A DNA stretch of 59,362 nucleotides from Chara braunii. Its lineage: Eukaryota; Streptophyta; Charophyceae; Charales; Characeae. Below are positions 1 through 10,250 of this stretch, piece after piece. Location of the stretch: contig BFEA01000245.1 of the NCBI GenBank assembly GCA_003427395.1, positions 45,380 through 104,741 on the forward strand, written 5' to 3'. The notes beneath the pieces were generated by a model. That model ran no database searches. It saw nothing but the letters and a program-made list of their open reading frames with translations, and was not told the origin of the DNA. Numbering within the stretch: position 1 is the first letter of the stretch; every line of letters starts with the position of its first letter. The translations under genes were made by a program, and so were the position numbers.

Positions 1-595
1 AAGCCCTCCTCCTCTTCTTCTTCTTCTTCCTCCTTCAACTCCTCCCCGTCCTCTTCCTTCACTTCCTACTCTTCCTCCTCTGCCTCCTCTGCCTCCTCCT
101 CCTCCTCCTCCTCCTCCTCTTCAATCAACCAACCAATCAATTAATCAATCAATCAATCAATCAATCAATGGAAACAATCGATTTGATTGATCGATTGATT
201 CCATTGATTGATTGATTGATTGATTAAAAAAAACAACCGTTAAAAAATCTCCTCCCTCCCTCTCCTTCTCATCTTCTTCTTCTTCATCGTCCTCCTCCGC
301 CACCTCCTCCCCGGCTTCCTCCTCCTCTTCTTTGTCTTCTTCTTCCTCGTCTTTCGTCGCCCCAACCTCCTTCTCTACTTCGTCTTCCTCTTCCTCCTCC
401 TCTTCTTCGACCACCTCCTTCGCTCAGGCTTTCACGTCGCCGTCCTTGTGCTTTGCTTCCTCCTCCTCCTCCTCCTCCTTCTCCTCCACCTCCCTGTCGT
501 CGACCACCTCCTCGTCCTCCTCCCCCTCCTCGTCCTCTTTATCCTCTTCCTCCGATAACGAAGGCACGGCTGCCACGTCAGCACTCGCGGCGTAG
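1..595. repeat. Polypyrimidine (CTC/TTC)n low-complexity block, copy 1
   Basis: The + strand is almost pure C/T in CTC, TTC and CCT triplets from 1 to 120 and again from 240 to 590, broken by a TCAA/TTGA palindrome. The open frames here encode only poly-Ser, poly-Glu or poly-Arg on either strand, so I do not treat them as genes. The block is repeated with small changes from 798 to 1275: position 1 aligns with 798 and the stretch at 235-390 aligns with 1125-1275. Long homopurine-homopyrimidine tracts of this kind can form triplex DNA. Confidence 0.85.
144..225. repeat. TCAA/TTGA palindrome, copy 1
   Basis: A run of TCAA units (about 144-172) is followed after a roughly 27-base spacer by a run of TTGA units (about 200-225). 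The two arms are reverse complements, including the GGA/TCC flank, and would form a long hairpin or cruciform. The spacer itself contains smaller ATCGAT-centred palindromes. Confidence 0.8.
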
Positions 596-797
596 CAGCC
601 GTGCGTTCGTCACAAAAGTACCACATCAGGCAAAAGGGGCTAAAAGCGCACGGACACATATCCATGCTTTCGGACAGATGGCGCGCCGCAGTGGCCAGAA
701 GCTTACAAGGTGGCACCCACCCCATCATGGGCTCGGGCACACTTCTCCTTTGAGCCGAAAGTCGAGTACCACATCGGGCAAAAGGGGCTTCAGACGG
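596..797. repeat. Spacer between the two polypyrimidine copies, with a direct repeat
   Basis: Mixed-composition sequence separating the two polypyrimidine copies. A segment of about 26 bp beginning GTACCACATC and ending AAAAGGGGCT occurs near 617 and again near 766, so this spacer has its own 150-bp duplication. I see no gene in it. Confidence 0.55.
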
Positions 798-920
798 AAG
801 CCCTCCTCCTCTTCTTCTTCTTCCTCCTTCAACTCCTCCCCGTCCTCTTCCTTCACTTCCTCCTCTTCCTCCTCTGCCTCCTCCTCCTCCTCCTCCTCCT
901 CGTCCTCCTCTTCAATCAAC

Positions 921-963
<43 letters not shown>

Positions 964-1062
964 CAGAATCAATCGATGAATCAAATCGATTGATTCAATC
1001 AGATCTTGATTTTCAAATTCAGATCCGATTGAATCAATCGATTTGATTGATCGATTGATTCC

Positions 1063-1117
<55 letters not shown>

Positions 1118-1275
1118 AAAAAAAAAAACCGTTAAAAAGTCTTCTCTCTCCCCCTCCTTCTCATCTTTTTCTTCTTCATCGTCCTCCTTCGCCACCTCCT
1201 CCTCGGCTTCCTCCTCCTCCTCTTTTTTGTCTTCTTCTTCCTCGTCTTTCGTTGCCCCAACCTCCTCTACTTCGA
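798..1275. repeat. Polypyrimidine block copy 2 with expanded TCAA/TTGA palindrome
   Basis: Second copy of the block at 1-390. Its TCAA array (913-965) and TTGA array (1063-1118) are longer than in copy 1 and enclose a nested palindrome (GAATCAATCGAT with its reverse complement). The copy ends abruptly at 1275, where base composition flips from pyrimidine-rich to purine-rich. Confidence 0.75.
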
Positions 1276-1850
1276 GGAGGACGAGGAGGTGGTCGACGAC
1301 AGGGAGGTGGAGGAGGAGGAGGAGGAGAGGGAGGAAGGCGGGAAGGAGGACTTCGATATGGCGGCGGAGGAGGAAGAAGACCACGAGGAGGTGGTGAGGG
1401 TCGATGAGGTGGAGGAGGAGGACGGTGAGGACGAGGAGGAGAAGGAGGAGGAGGAAGAAGAAGAACAAGACGAGAAGTTCAAAGAAAATAAAAAGTTCGA
1501 AGGAGGAGGAGGAGAACGAGGAAGAGGAGGAGGAGGAGGTAGACGTGGAGGAGGAGGAAGACGAGGAGGAAGAAGCAGATGACCAGGAGGAGGAGGAGGT
1601 GGGGGAGGAGGTCGACCAGGTGGAGGAGGAGGATGAAGACGAGGAGGAGGAAAAGGTGGAGGAGGTCAACGAGGTGGAGGAGGAGGGAGAAGATGAGGAG
1701 GACGAGGTGGAGGCCTTGGAGGGGGAGTAGAACGGGGAGGATATGGCGGGTTAGGAGTCAGAGGACGAGGACGAAGAAGAAAAAGAGGAGGAGGAGGAGG
1801 AGGAGGAGGAGGAGGAGGAGGAGGAGAAGAAGGAGGGGGGGGAGGAACAG
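1276..1850. repeat. Polypurine (GAG/GAA)n block, inverted relative to the upstream blocks
   Basis: The + strand becomes almost pure G/A. The first 45 bases (about 1275-1318, with the non-repetitive core GTGGTCGACGACAGG) are the reverse complement of about 484-525. The block is therefore an inverted copy of the upstream array and not an independent expansion. Acidic and basic frames here (poly-Glu, poly-Arg) are composition artefacts. Confidence 0.8.
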
Positions 1851-2131
1851 GCGACGTGGTTTCTCACCTGGGCGGCGATGGAGACGACGACAACGATGAC
1901 GGCGACGGCTCCGCGGGCGGGTGACTGGCGGGGTTGCTGGCGATGCCCGTATGCGCGTTCGAATTCGAACGAGCAGGCCCAGGCTGACCCCTCCCGCCAC
2001 GCAGATGCTCCCAGCGCCCGCCCAACCCCGCCAACCAATCCCCCAACCCCAACAAGGCCCCCTGGGCGCCCTACCGGGCCCGGTTCGGCCTGACGACGAA
2101 TGCGTTCGCCGGCCTCCGAAAGCCGTTCGTG

Positions 2132-2205
2132 CGAACGTGTTCGCGCCGCGATCGGGCGAACGGCCGAACACGTTCGGACGTTCGGAAAAACTCCGAACGT
2201 GTTCG
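2132..2205. repeat. Three alternating copies of a 12-bp arm, CGAACGTGTTCG
   Basis: CGAACGTGTTCG is present at 2132-2143 (+), in inverted form at 2165-2176, and again (+) at 2194-2205. The 2165-2178 and 2192-2205 arms pair perfectly over 14 bp around a 13-base loop. The middle copy can pair with either neighbour, giving two mutually exclusive hairpins. Related GTTCG palindromes occur in the MITE at 35982-36745. This could be the subterminal repeat region of a DNA transposon, but that is inference. Confidence 0.6.
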
Positions 2206-2273
2206 CCGTGCTCTGCAGCGCTGAGACGAGGATATACACCGCACGACGGGCAGCGGACCGGGCTGAGAGGGAG

Positions 2274-4640
2274 ATGATGGGGGGAGACGAGGATTGTTGG
2301 GGTCCTTTTGGGGAGGTGACTTCCACATGTGATGTGTGTGATGACAGAGTCGGGGGCTCTCATGCAGGCACGAGCCGTGCAGAGGCCGGGATGAGGATTC
2401 CTACTCCGACGAGGCGAGAGTCGTCCATTCCACCACCCCCTTCTTCAAGTCCTGCACCACCATCACTTGTCTCGCCACTTCAGCCAACCACTACAGCAGC
2501 GGAGACGGGGGAGTTGGCATCCTCCTTGCCTCAGCACAGACTTCTGCAGAGATCTACGGTGGTCCGCCAGCTGAGGTTATGATCACCTTCCCGGGGGTTC
2601 TTGAAGGAGAAGGTTGGCCACCGTGCCACTCCCGCGGACAGGGGGGCCTAGCCCGAGCGGAGGAGGAGGTCACAGCAGCGGCAACGGTGGAGGGGGAGGT
2701 AGCAGCAGCCGAGGAGGAGGTACCAACAATGGCAGGAGGTGCCAACTGCAGCAGCAGTGGAGGAGGAGATAGCAGCTGCAGTGGAGGGGGAGAAGGAGGT
2801 AGCGCCAGCGGCGGTGGTGTCAGACGTTGATATGGAGCATGATAGTACAAACGCTATTGGGGGCGGTGATGACGCCGAGGATCACCTCATGCAACAGTTT
2901 ATCACGGAAGAGCTCGATCCACTCGTGGGCGGTTTCACCCCGGGTGTGGTAAGGGGGTTGAGGATTTCTCCTTCCACAGGGTGGGCGGGTGCAGTGATGG
3001 GGACCCACTTGACTTTGACATGTCGATGGGCAATCCCTCTACTTGTGGCAGGGCGGTATCGACGGATTGGGCGCCATTGAGGGATGAGGCGGCAGGCGAG
3101 ATGGGGTCGCAGACCCCAAGAGAGAGGACGGTGATGGAGTCTCCAGATACGTCTTGTAACATCATGGAGCGAGAGAGATATCAACTTATGGCATCCAGTG
3201 ACCCCCGTGCTCAGGCGTTTGCACAGGCCTTGGAGGCGCGCAAGCGTCGAGAGACAGGGAGAGATGGTGGGCAGGGTATGGTGGTGGCGGGGGCGGACGT
3301 TATGAAGGGAGTGGCAACAGAGGCGACAAATGAGGCTGTGGAGGGTGGGCCACAGGCGGTGGATGAGGCTGTGGAGGGTGGACAAGGGTGAGACGGGGGG
3401 GCTGGCGACTCAGAGCCCGTAGTTCACGAGACAGTGACGGGTCCAGTTGTCCCATTCTCTAACCTGCACTTGGCCGGGGCCTGACGGTCGCAGCCGGTTG
3501 AGGTGGCAGTGCATGATGTGCCACATGTTATTATCACGGATTCGGGGTCCGAGCCGATGGTTGTACCTCCACGTCCACGGCTACCGGCTCCACAAGAGGT
3601 TCATCGTGCATTGAATGCAGAGGAGTTGGCAGCGGCTGCTGTGCGCGATGTGACTCGATTGGACTGGCGGATATTTAACTCACAGCTCAATCATCCCCAA
3701 CGGCAGATGATCCGTTCTGTTCCATGGTGTCCTGTGTCGCCCGTGTGGTCCGGGTCTACCTCCAGCGAAGGATATGGCAGGGCAGATGTTCAAGGGGCTT
3801 GGGGGGCCTGCAGGAGAGAGCGCCACGTACAGGAGACATGCCACCCCCTCCTCCCAGACCTTGTGTGGGTGATCCATCGTCGTTGCCCACAGGTCGAGGC
3901 TCTCGATTCCCACACACGCCCGGAAGATCGTGACAAGAGAGGTTGAGCGGGATGTATGCAACACGACGTTATTCGGGAGGACAAACATAAATTTGGATTC
4001 CACCCGTCGTGTCACTGAGCTCACTGCACGCCTTCAACCGGGTTTGGGAACCTGCAGCGCCAGGACGAGTGGAACGAGGGAGGTTGCGGCAGCAGGTTGT
4101 GAGCCTCAGCGAGGTCGCGACAGAGGAGTGTCCATTTCGACCTTTGACCACGCTTTGAGAGCAGCGACGCGTGTTGTGCATGAGCAGACTCTACACAAGC
4201 GTGGAGTGCCTCGTCCACGTCCTGTGCCTGCAGAGGGAGGTGTTGCACTTGGAGAGTCTTCAAAGGCGGAGGGGTTGGGGATGCCTCATGGATCCCGTTG
4301 TCAGGACACGGTCGCACATGCTAGTACGAGGGTTGTTCTGGTGAGGAAGGGAGGCGGCCCTGTCACCATCGAGTAGGATGATCCTGAGACGGCACCGGTG
4401 GTGCCGGAGGAGGACGAGGACTATGAGGGTGAGGAGGAGAGTGAGGAGGAGGAAAGTGAGAGTGGCGATAGTGGTGACGGTGACGACAGCGACGATGAGC
4501 CCCCGCCTCCCCCACGAACTTGTGCATCGAGATGCTCCGCTGCGTAGACGTCTTCATCCACACGAAGGAAGAGGAGGCCGACATCCGACACTCGAGGCGG
4601 TACGAGGAGGCAGAGCGGAAAGGGGAAGAGGGGTCTGTGA
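2274..4640 (+). pseudogene. Frame-shifted former protein-coding gene of unknown family
   Basis: I do not recognise the family. Coding potential can be followed from an ATG at 2274/2277 to about 4640 in pieces: 2274-2582 (frame of 2274), 2739-2990 (same frame), 2981-3946 in another frame, then 3930-4530 back in the first. The 2981-3946 piece reads through two TGA codons (3389-3391 and 3482-3484). The 3930 piece reads through a TAG at 4374-4376 into a strongly acidic Glu/Asp/Ser tail ending in a proline run. The protein would be about 700-750 residues, rich in Ala, Glu, Arg and Pro, with no transmembrane segment or zinc motif visible. The GC-rich codons differ from the AT-rich flanks. It may be a decayed mobile-element gene or a decayed host gene. 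Confidence 0.5.
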
Positions 4641-5319
4641 ACGTGAGCTCAACATTTTGCTTTCCCCTACTTGCACGCGAGTTCATCATATTATGGGCTT
4701 CTGTTTTTTTTGTCGTGATGTCTTATCTTAGTATTGTCAGGTAGTCACTGGTAGTGTGCGTACTGTAATTGTTGTTTTTTTTTTGTTTTTTTTTTTTGTA
4801 TGATTCTGCCATTCTGGTATAAGTAGGGCATCTGAACAGTAGCGTTGGTTGGAGTAGAGTATCTCGGCACCGTCGACACGACTTGTAGAGTATTGTTTTT
4901 CTATTATTCACTTTGTGGCACTATTGACGTAGTAGTAGGGATATATTGTATTATATTACATTTTTCATGTGTGATTTCAGTGAATGGTACCTCACGACTT
5001 TTCATATCCATTACATTTTCCATGTATGATTTCAGTTACGAGTGCTGCACGTCGTGTGCACGGCGTTTCATGTCCATTTTTTTCGTCGTATAAATTTATA
5101 TCTTTAATTGGAGTTTACTTTTTTTTTTTTTTTTTTTTTTGGCTTGCAGATTCGGGTGTTTGTTTTTTATTTGTTTCTTTCAAAATTCTTTGTGAATTGT
5201 TGAATTAATTTATATTGATTGAAATACTAATTTTAATGTACGGCCGTCACAACCATGTTCACTTGTACCCCTTCTTTGTCAAACATAGGCAATTGTGAAG
5301 TTTCACTTGCAAGTGCAAC
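4641..5319. other. AT-rich spacer with T-tracts and a 55-bp tandem duplication
   Basis: No gene is seen. It contains long T runs (about 4775-4798 and 5120-5140) and an imperfect tandem duplication with a 55-bp period: an ATTACATTTT...GATTTCAG segment at 4955-4981 recurs at 5010-5036. It could be the 3' non-coding region of the decayed gene upstream. The 5' LTR of element 1 is not recognisable here, so that element is probably 5'-truncated. Confidence 0.5.
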
Positions 5320-6230
5320 GTGTCATTGTCAGAAACATATACCATCAAAAAGTATTATGTGACTCCCCCAAGCGATTTTTTCAAATTGCTCCGCAAACGA
5401 TTTGCAGATGTCACTCGGGGGCTGAAGACTTCTAACAAAATGCAAACTATCCACTCTCCTCAGTGGAAGAGTGTCAAGGCGCTCAAGGGTGTCCTGAATG
5501 AGTTAGTTGTCGTCCCTGGACATGGGGTGATTGAGAGTCAATTGGTCCAATTATTCTTTCGTGCCATGCCAAAAGCTTTGCACAAACACTTTTTTCAGAA
5601 GAGTAGATAACCTACCATGACCTGCACTACATTGAGTAGGGAGGTGGTGACTTTTGAAGCCCAGTCCATGCCAGTGTCCACTTTCTGGCATAAGGACCTA
5701 GACAAGGGCAAAAAGTGGAAAGGTTATACCATCTCAGACGAAGTCAGGGCCAAGGATCATATGATCCTTATTTTAGATAAAGGTGGTATGGAAGAGGTCC
5801 TCTATAGTCAGATTGAGTGGGGCCTAAAAAAGGAAGACAGTAGCACTAGTAAGGGAAGGACTTATGTTGCTGTCGCGACTGGAGGGAGGCCGCAGGGAAG
5901 AGGTAGAGGCCAACGCTAAGGGGGTCGAGCCTCTGGTGGTCAAAGACAAGGCGATCAGGGGGTTGACAACAGAGGAAACTGCAAAGAGGGAGGTAGGGGT
6001 CAAGGTCCCTCGCAAAACCGTCCTCGTTTCAACCGATCAGCTCCCAGGAGGGGTGAATGGCACCCTGGCTTGCCGCAAAGCAGACCCTGGGAGGCGTTGG
6101 GATTAGATTAGACTATATTGCAGGGAAGAATAAATGCGGACCAATGCATTTACTGCGGTAATCCGTGCACATTATCAAATACCGCCCCAGATATAGAGAT
6201 GCCCGACGAGCTGCTGCAGAGGCAGCAAAA
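5320..6230 (+). pseudogene. Element 1 gag (capsid/nucleocapsid) remnant
   Basis: Frame 5320-5610 carries a helix-rich stretch ending VQLFFRAMPKALHKHFF, resembling the central capsid region of retrotransposon gag. Frame 5617-5919 continues it and ends in a Gly/Arg-rich tail, as in nucleocapsids. A remnant CxxC (CIYCGNPC, near 6140) may be the first half of a CCHC zinc knuckle whose His and last Cys are lost. The N-terminal part of gag is missing. Confidence 0.65.
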
Positions 6231-6290
6231 GACAACCATCAGTAGGGGTCGCAACTGCCCTTACCCCTTAGACCATGTGGAGACGAGTGC

Positions 6291-7090
6291 GTGCACCATA
6301 AAGAAACTCCCAAACCACATGTGTCTATGACAGAGGTTTCTGACCATTGCCTAGGTAGTTGTCCAGACATTCCTTGTGTTAGAGTCTTTCTAGACACTTC
6401 CCTCACATGTTTGGCAGAAGAGTTGAAGGAGAGGATGCCAGCCTGGGCCAACATGAAGAAAGATGAAAAAAAACAACTAGTGTTAATATATGTGGAAGTC
6501 TTTAGAGGCAGGGTAGCGGCCCCTATAGATAGTGGGGCCACACGCAACTATATTAGCCGCAAAGCACTGCAGATCTGAAGCTAAATTTGAACGTCCAAAA
6601 GCTAAAAGAACCCATAGTCAGTATCCTCGCAGACAATAGCACTATGCAAATCGAGGATTACATCGAGGGAGTCCAGACATATTTTCGCCTAGAGAAAGAT
6701 GGGAAGGTAGAGAGTGTTCTCCATTCCCTGACTGTCCTCGTAGAGGACAATCTCTCATTCGATATGGTCCTAGGAATGGACTGGGGAGATGGAGCCGGAG
6801 CGACACTCCACTTGAGAGAGGACGAGTGTACACTCCCTAATCCATCAGGTGAAGTTAAGACTGCTCGCCTGTTTTATATGTCAGGGGTAGACAACCCCTT
6901 AGCACATTGCTTCCTAAGTGCTCTTGCATGCGCAAGGTTAGTGAAGAAGGAGTTAGAAGAACAAGTTTTTCTAGCCTATGTTAGGCCGGTTACTGAGCCT
7001 AAAGAGGAAGAGTCGGTCGACCATTGCATTGCCAAGCTGCGAAAAGAGTATGCAAATTTGTCTAAGCCGCCTACCGGAGTGGTGTCGTAG
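6291..7090 (+). pseudogene. Element 1 retropepsin-type aspartic protease
   Basis: Two frames (6291-6578 and 6587-7090), offset by a frameshift, make one protease domain. The active-site motif reads IDSGATRNYI in the first. The second carries the downstream signature DMVLGMDWG typical of Ty3 proteases. The family cleaves the gag-pol polyprotein. The active-site Asp-Ser-Gly is intact, but the domain is split. Confidence 0.75.
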
Positions 7091-7940
7091 CCAATCCAAC
7101 ATCAAATCGAGATAGAGCCTGGCAGTACGACTCTAAGGGAGGTGTCTATAAAATGTCCCCAAGGGAGTTAGCAGAGATGCGCAAGCAGTTAGACGAGCTC
7201 CTCGAAAAAGGGTAAATTAAGCCCAATTCGTCTTCGTTTGGAGGACCTGTCCTCTTCGTCCCCAAGAAAGAGAGAGAGTTAAACATGTGCATTCACTATA
7301 GGGGTCTTGTTGTCGTCAATGTGAAAAATGCAGAACCGTTGCCCCGTATAGATGACCTGTTGGACCGGGTGTAGGACTGCAAATATTTCACGAAGATAGA
7401 TCTGAAATCAAATTACCATCAAATAGAAGTTCATCCTGATGACAAGTACAAGATGGCGTTCTGGACTAGATATGGGCTCTATGAGTTCATAGTGATGCCC
7501 TTTGGACTAACCAATGCAACCACATTTCAACGTTGTATAAACAATTTGTTTAGACTGTGGTTAGATAGATTTGTGATCGTATATTTAGATGATATTCTAG
7601 TGTTTAGCAAGACCTTCTGGGAGAACGAGGCTCATATGAGATAAGTCTTGGAGAAACTGAGAGAAACTAACTTCAAGATCAACGCAAAGAAGTGCGAGTG
7701 GGCCAAGAAACTGGTGTTGCACTTAGGCCACGTCTTAGATGAAGATGGCATAAAGCCTGAGGATAAAAATTGCAGCGATTAGAGACTGATCAACTCCTCG
7801 CACATTAACAGAGTTGCAGTCATTCTTAGGATTGAGAAATTACTATAGGAAGTTCGTGAGGAACTTCTCTGCCATCGCTGCTCTTCTACGCATATTGCTA
7901 AAGAAAGAAGCGATCTGGAAGTGAGACCAAGACTGTACAT
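7091..7940 (+). pseudogene. Element 1 reverse transcriptase
   Basis: Conserved RT blocks are readable: GGPVLFVPKK, FTKIDLKSNYHQIEVHP, MPFGLTNATTFQ and the catalytic YLDDILVFS (within the open frame 7453-7644), then the thumb/connection region to about 7925 ([13 protein letters not shown]). Stops interrupt it, for example TAA after EKG near 7213, TAG near 7374 and TAA near 7642. The catalytic YxDD is intact but the enzyme cannot be translated as one chain. Confidence 0.85.
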
Positions 7941-7949
7941 TGACCCTGA

Positions 7950-8483
7950 AGAAATTAAATCGGACCCTTGATAGAGTACCCAGTCCTCAAAGTAGTTGAT
8001 CCGTCTTTGTCTTTTGTTGTCACCAGTGATGCAAGTCAGTACGGTATAGGTATTGTCTTACAACAAGATGATGGCAATGGGTATAGACCCGTAGAGTTCA
8101 TGTATGCGAGGATGCCTTCATAAAAGGTAGCGACATCAACCTATGAGAAAAAACTCTACGATCTCAGGCAAGCGTTGGACCATTGGAAGCATTACTTGCT
8201 TGGGAGGCACTTCAAAGTCTATTCAGACCACGAGATGTTGAGGTGGTTGAAGACGCAGGCCAAGATGACACCTAAGCTTACGAGGCGGGCCGCAAAAATA
8301 AACTCATTTGACTTTGAGCTCAAGCTTGTTAAAGGAAAGTACAATGTAGTTTCTTATGCTCTGAGTAACAGAGCAATTTACTTTGGAGCAATAGTACACC
8401 ATCTGGACATAGGGAGAGACCTGCAACAGAAGGTCAAAGAGGCGTATGCGAAGGGCCCTATTTATAGTGACGTCTTAGAATGA
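7950..8483 (+). pseudogene. Element 1 RNase H
   Basis: The first catalytic Asp lies in VTSDASQYGIGIVLQQ (near 8020), the Glu in the YEKKLYDL block (near 8140), and the third acidic residue in YSDHEMLRWL (in frame 8175-8483). The domain ends in the VKGKYNVVSYALSNRA tail, where the usual Asp-Ala-Leu-Ser reads Tyr-Ala-Leu-Ser. It removes the RNA strand during reverse transcription. It is broken by a stop and frame change near 8120. Confidence 0.8.
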
Positions 8484-8499
8484 GTTAAGGAGGCCTCAA

Positions 8500-9101
8500 A
8501 GTTTGAACCAGATTATCGCACTACAAATAGGTTGTTATTTGAGAAGACGAACGTAATTGACTGATTGTGCGTTCCCAATGATGAGGAGGTCTGTAGTTTG
8601 ATCTTAGAGAATGTTAGGGCAGAGAGGGACACTTTGGTTGCCAAAAGACCTTAGCCAATCTCATTCGCTCGTATACATGCCCTGACATTAAGGCTTACTT
8701 CATAAAGTATGTACGCATTTGCAAGGTGTGCCAGCGAAATATGTATGCGAGTCCCTCTGCGTCTTCTCAGACCTTTGCCTATTCCCTCAGGACCCGAAGA
8801 GTCGGTGTCTATAGATTTCATGAATGTTGGGGTCCGACGTAGGCATGGCAAAAGCCAAGTCATGGTTGTCGTCGATAGGCTTAGCAAATATGCAGTTTTT
8901 ATTCCCTTGCCTTCAGAGGCATGCACCGACTTAGAAATAGGGAAGTTTTTTATCATTGGGTCAATGAGCATGATATACCGCTATCGATAGTTGTTGATGT
9001 CGTATGAACCCCATCTAGAGACTAACGGTCAGAATGTACAGATGAATAAAGTCCTGCAACAAGTTCTTAGAATGTACATTAGACATGATCAAGTCAACTG
9101 G
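8500..9101 (+). pseudogene. Element 1 integrase, cut off by the insertion of element 2
   Basis: The zinc-binding part retains the Cys pair (CKVCQRN, near 8723) but its His pair is not readable. The catalytic core begins SVSIDFMNVGVRRR (8800-) with the first catalytic Asp and continues VVVDRLSKYAVFIPLP in the frame 8709-8990. After a frame change it ends in a DQVNW segment at 9101. The C-terminal part and any chromodomain are absent because element 2 starts at 9102. Confidence 0.8.
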
Positions 9102-10186
9102 TGTTGGCCCGAATACCCTTACAAGGGTATTTGTGCACATTTGCGCATCTCACAAAAGGTGTATTTTTGACTAAATTCAAGAGAGTGTCCCATTTCTGCA
9201 TGACCATAACCAACTCTTAGGCGTTGGGAATGACATGGGCATTTGATTTGATTAGGGAGTGCGTGAGCGTCCACTTCAAGGGCACACATAAGTTTAGGCG
9301 AACGTCTGGTTATATCAGGAATTAGTTGTATGGGCGAAGACCACGCCTGATAGCGCGAGCTAGAGAAAGGTATGATGTTGGCTAAGTATTGCACACACTC
9401 TGAGTCCGTTCGTGCTGAGATTGGCGTTCGGTGACCAATGTCAAGATTAGTCATCGAAATCGTTGACTTACCGGAGACGGCGTTAGGGTCAGGGCTATGT
9501 AAAGCGTGTGAGTCCCTACGTTGACCGTGTTTTGGCCAGCGGTAGGAACCGCCGACAGCCTTGGAATGGTCGGCATAAAAAGGGTGAGATATAAATAAAA
9601 ACCACGTTTCCTCGATATTAAAAGGGTAAGGGTATGACTTTTGGAAGTGGGAGCCGATTGGGGGAACCAGCATCCTTGGTGGCAGTGCTGCATGGTTGTA
9701 TACGCGGTAGATGCAGGCAAAACTGGCTCCTTCCGTGAATGAAAGCGGCCACATAATGTCCATGCGAGGTGGCCGATGTGCCAAGGGTGATTCTAATTGC
9801 AGTCCAACAAACCTAGGCCTTAATCGTATGTTTTTATAACCAAAACCGGCTCTCCTATACCCAACCTTGGGCCTAGCACTATTGGTTATCACATCAAGTT
9901 GTCAGGTGATAGATTCGGTCATCGAGGCCAGTAGCCGGCAACGAAGGAGCGCATCGTGTGAGAAAACTAAGGGGTTGAGGGTCCTGCGGGACTATCCTCC
10001 TTAGTTTTGTCGCAGAGTCCAGTCGCGGGCCCGACGAACAAAACAAAAGGGGAACCACCAGGTTCCTCGCTTTCATCCCCTTGCTCGTTAGTTCCGTTTT
10101 CATAATTTTATTTCATCTAATTTTAATTTTAGTATACTTTATTTTTATTTTTATTTTTATGCTTTGTGTCTCGGTACCGGCGTGAG

Positions 10187-10250
10187 ATCCAAGAGCCTAG
10201 CTCAATGGGTACACCCATAAGCTGTTGAAATACAAACCAGAATTTGAATT
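10187..10250 (+). other. tRNA-like A-box region inside element 2's 5' LTR
   Basis: TAGCTCAATGGG fits the RNA polymerase III A box (TRGCNNARYNGG) and sits in a D-arm-like context. About 40 bases later a degenerate B-box-like segment (ATTTGAATTT) follows. The 3' LTR copy has TAGCTCAGTGGG at the equivalent place (29566-29630). It could be a decayed tRNA-derived SINE captured by the LTR, but the B box is poor. Confidence 0.35.

Larger units (their letters stand above)
5320..9101 (+). mobile_element. Element 1: truncated Ty3/Gypsy retrotransposon relic
   Basis: Domains run in Ty3 order: gag, aspartic protease, reverse transcriptase, RNase H, integrase. Many frameshifts and stops separate them, so the copy is dead. 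The 5' end lacks a recognisable LTR or primer site. The 3' end stops inside integrase at 9101, directly before the TGTTGG start of element 2's LTR. The interruption falls in an Asn-Trp pair typical of the region after the integrase catalytic core, so the missing part of integrase should lie beyond element 2, outside the window. Confidence 0.85.

Noticed and set aside
157-1899. Open frames encoding poly-Glu, poly-Ser and poly-Arg proteins
   Set aside because: They follow triplet-repeat composition in every frame and on both strands, with no non-repetitive coding segment.
9119-9892. 257-codon antisense frame at the start of element 2's 5' LTR
   Set aside because: The 3' LTR copy (28694-29266) keeps only part of it with rearrangement. 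It has no recognisable domain, and long antisense frames are expected by chance in this composition.
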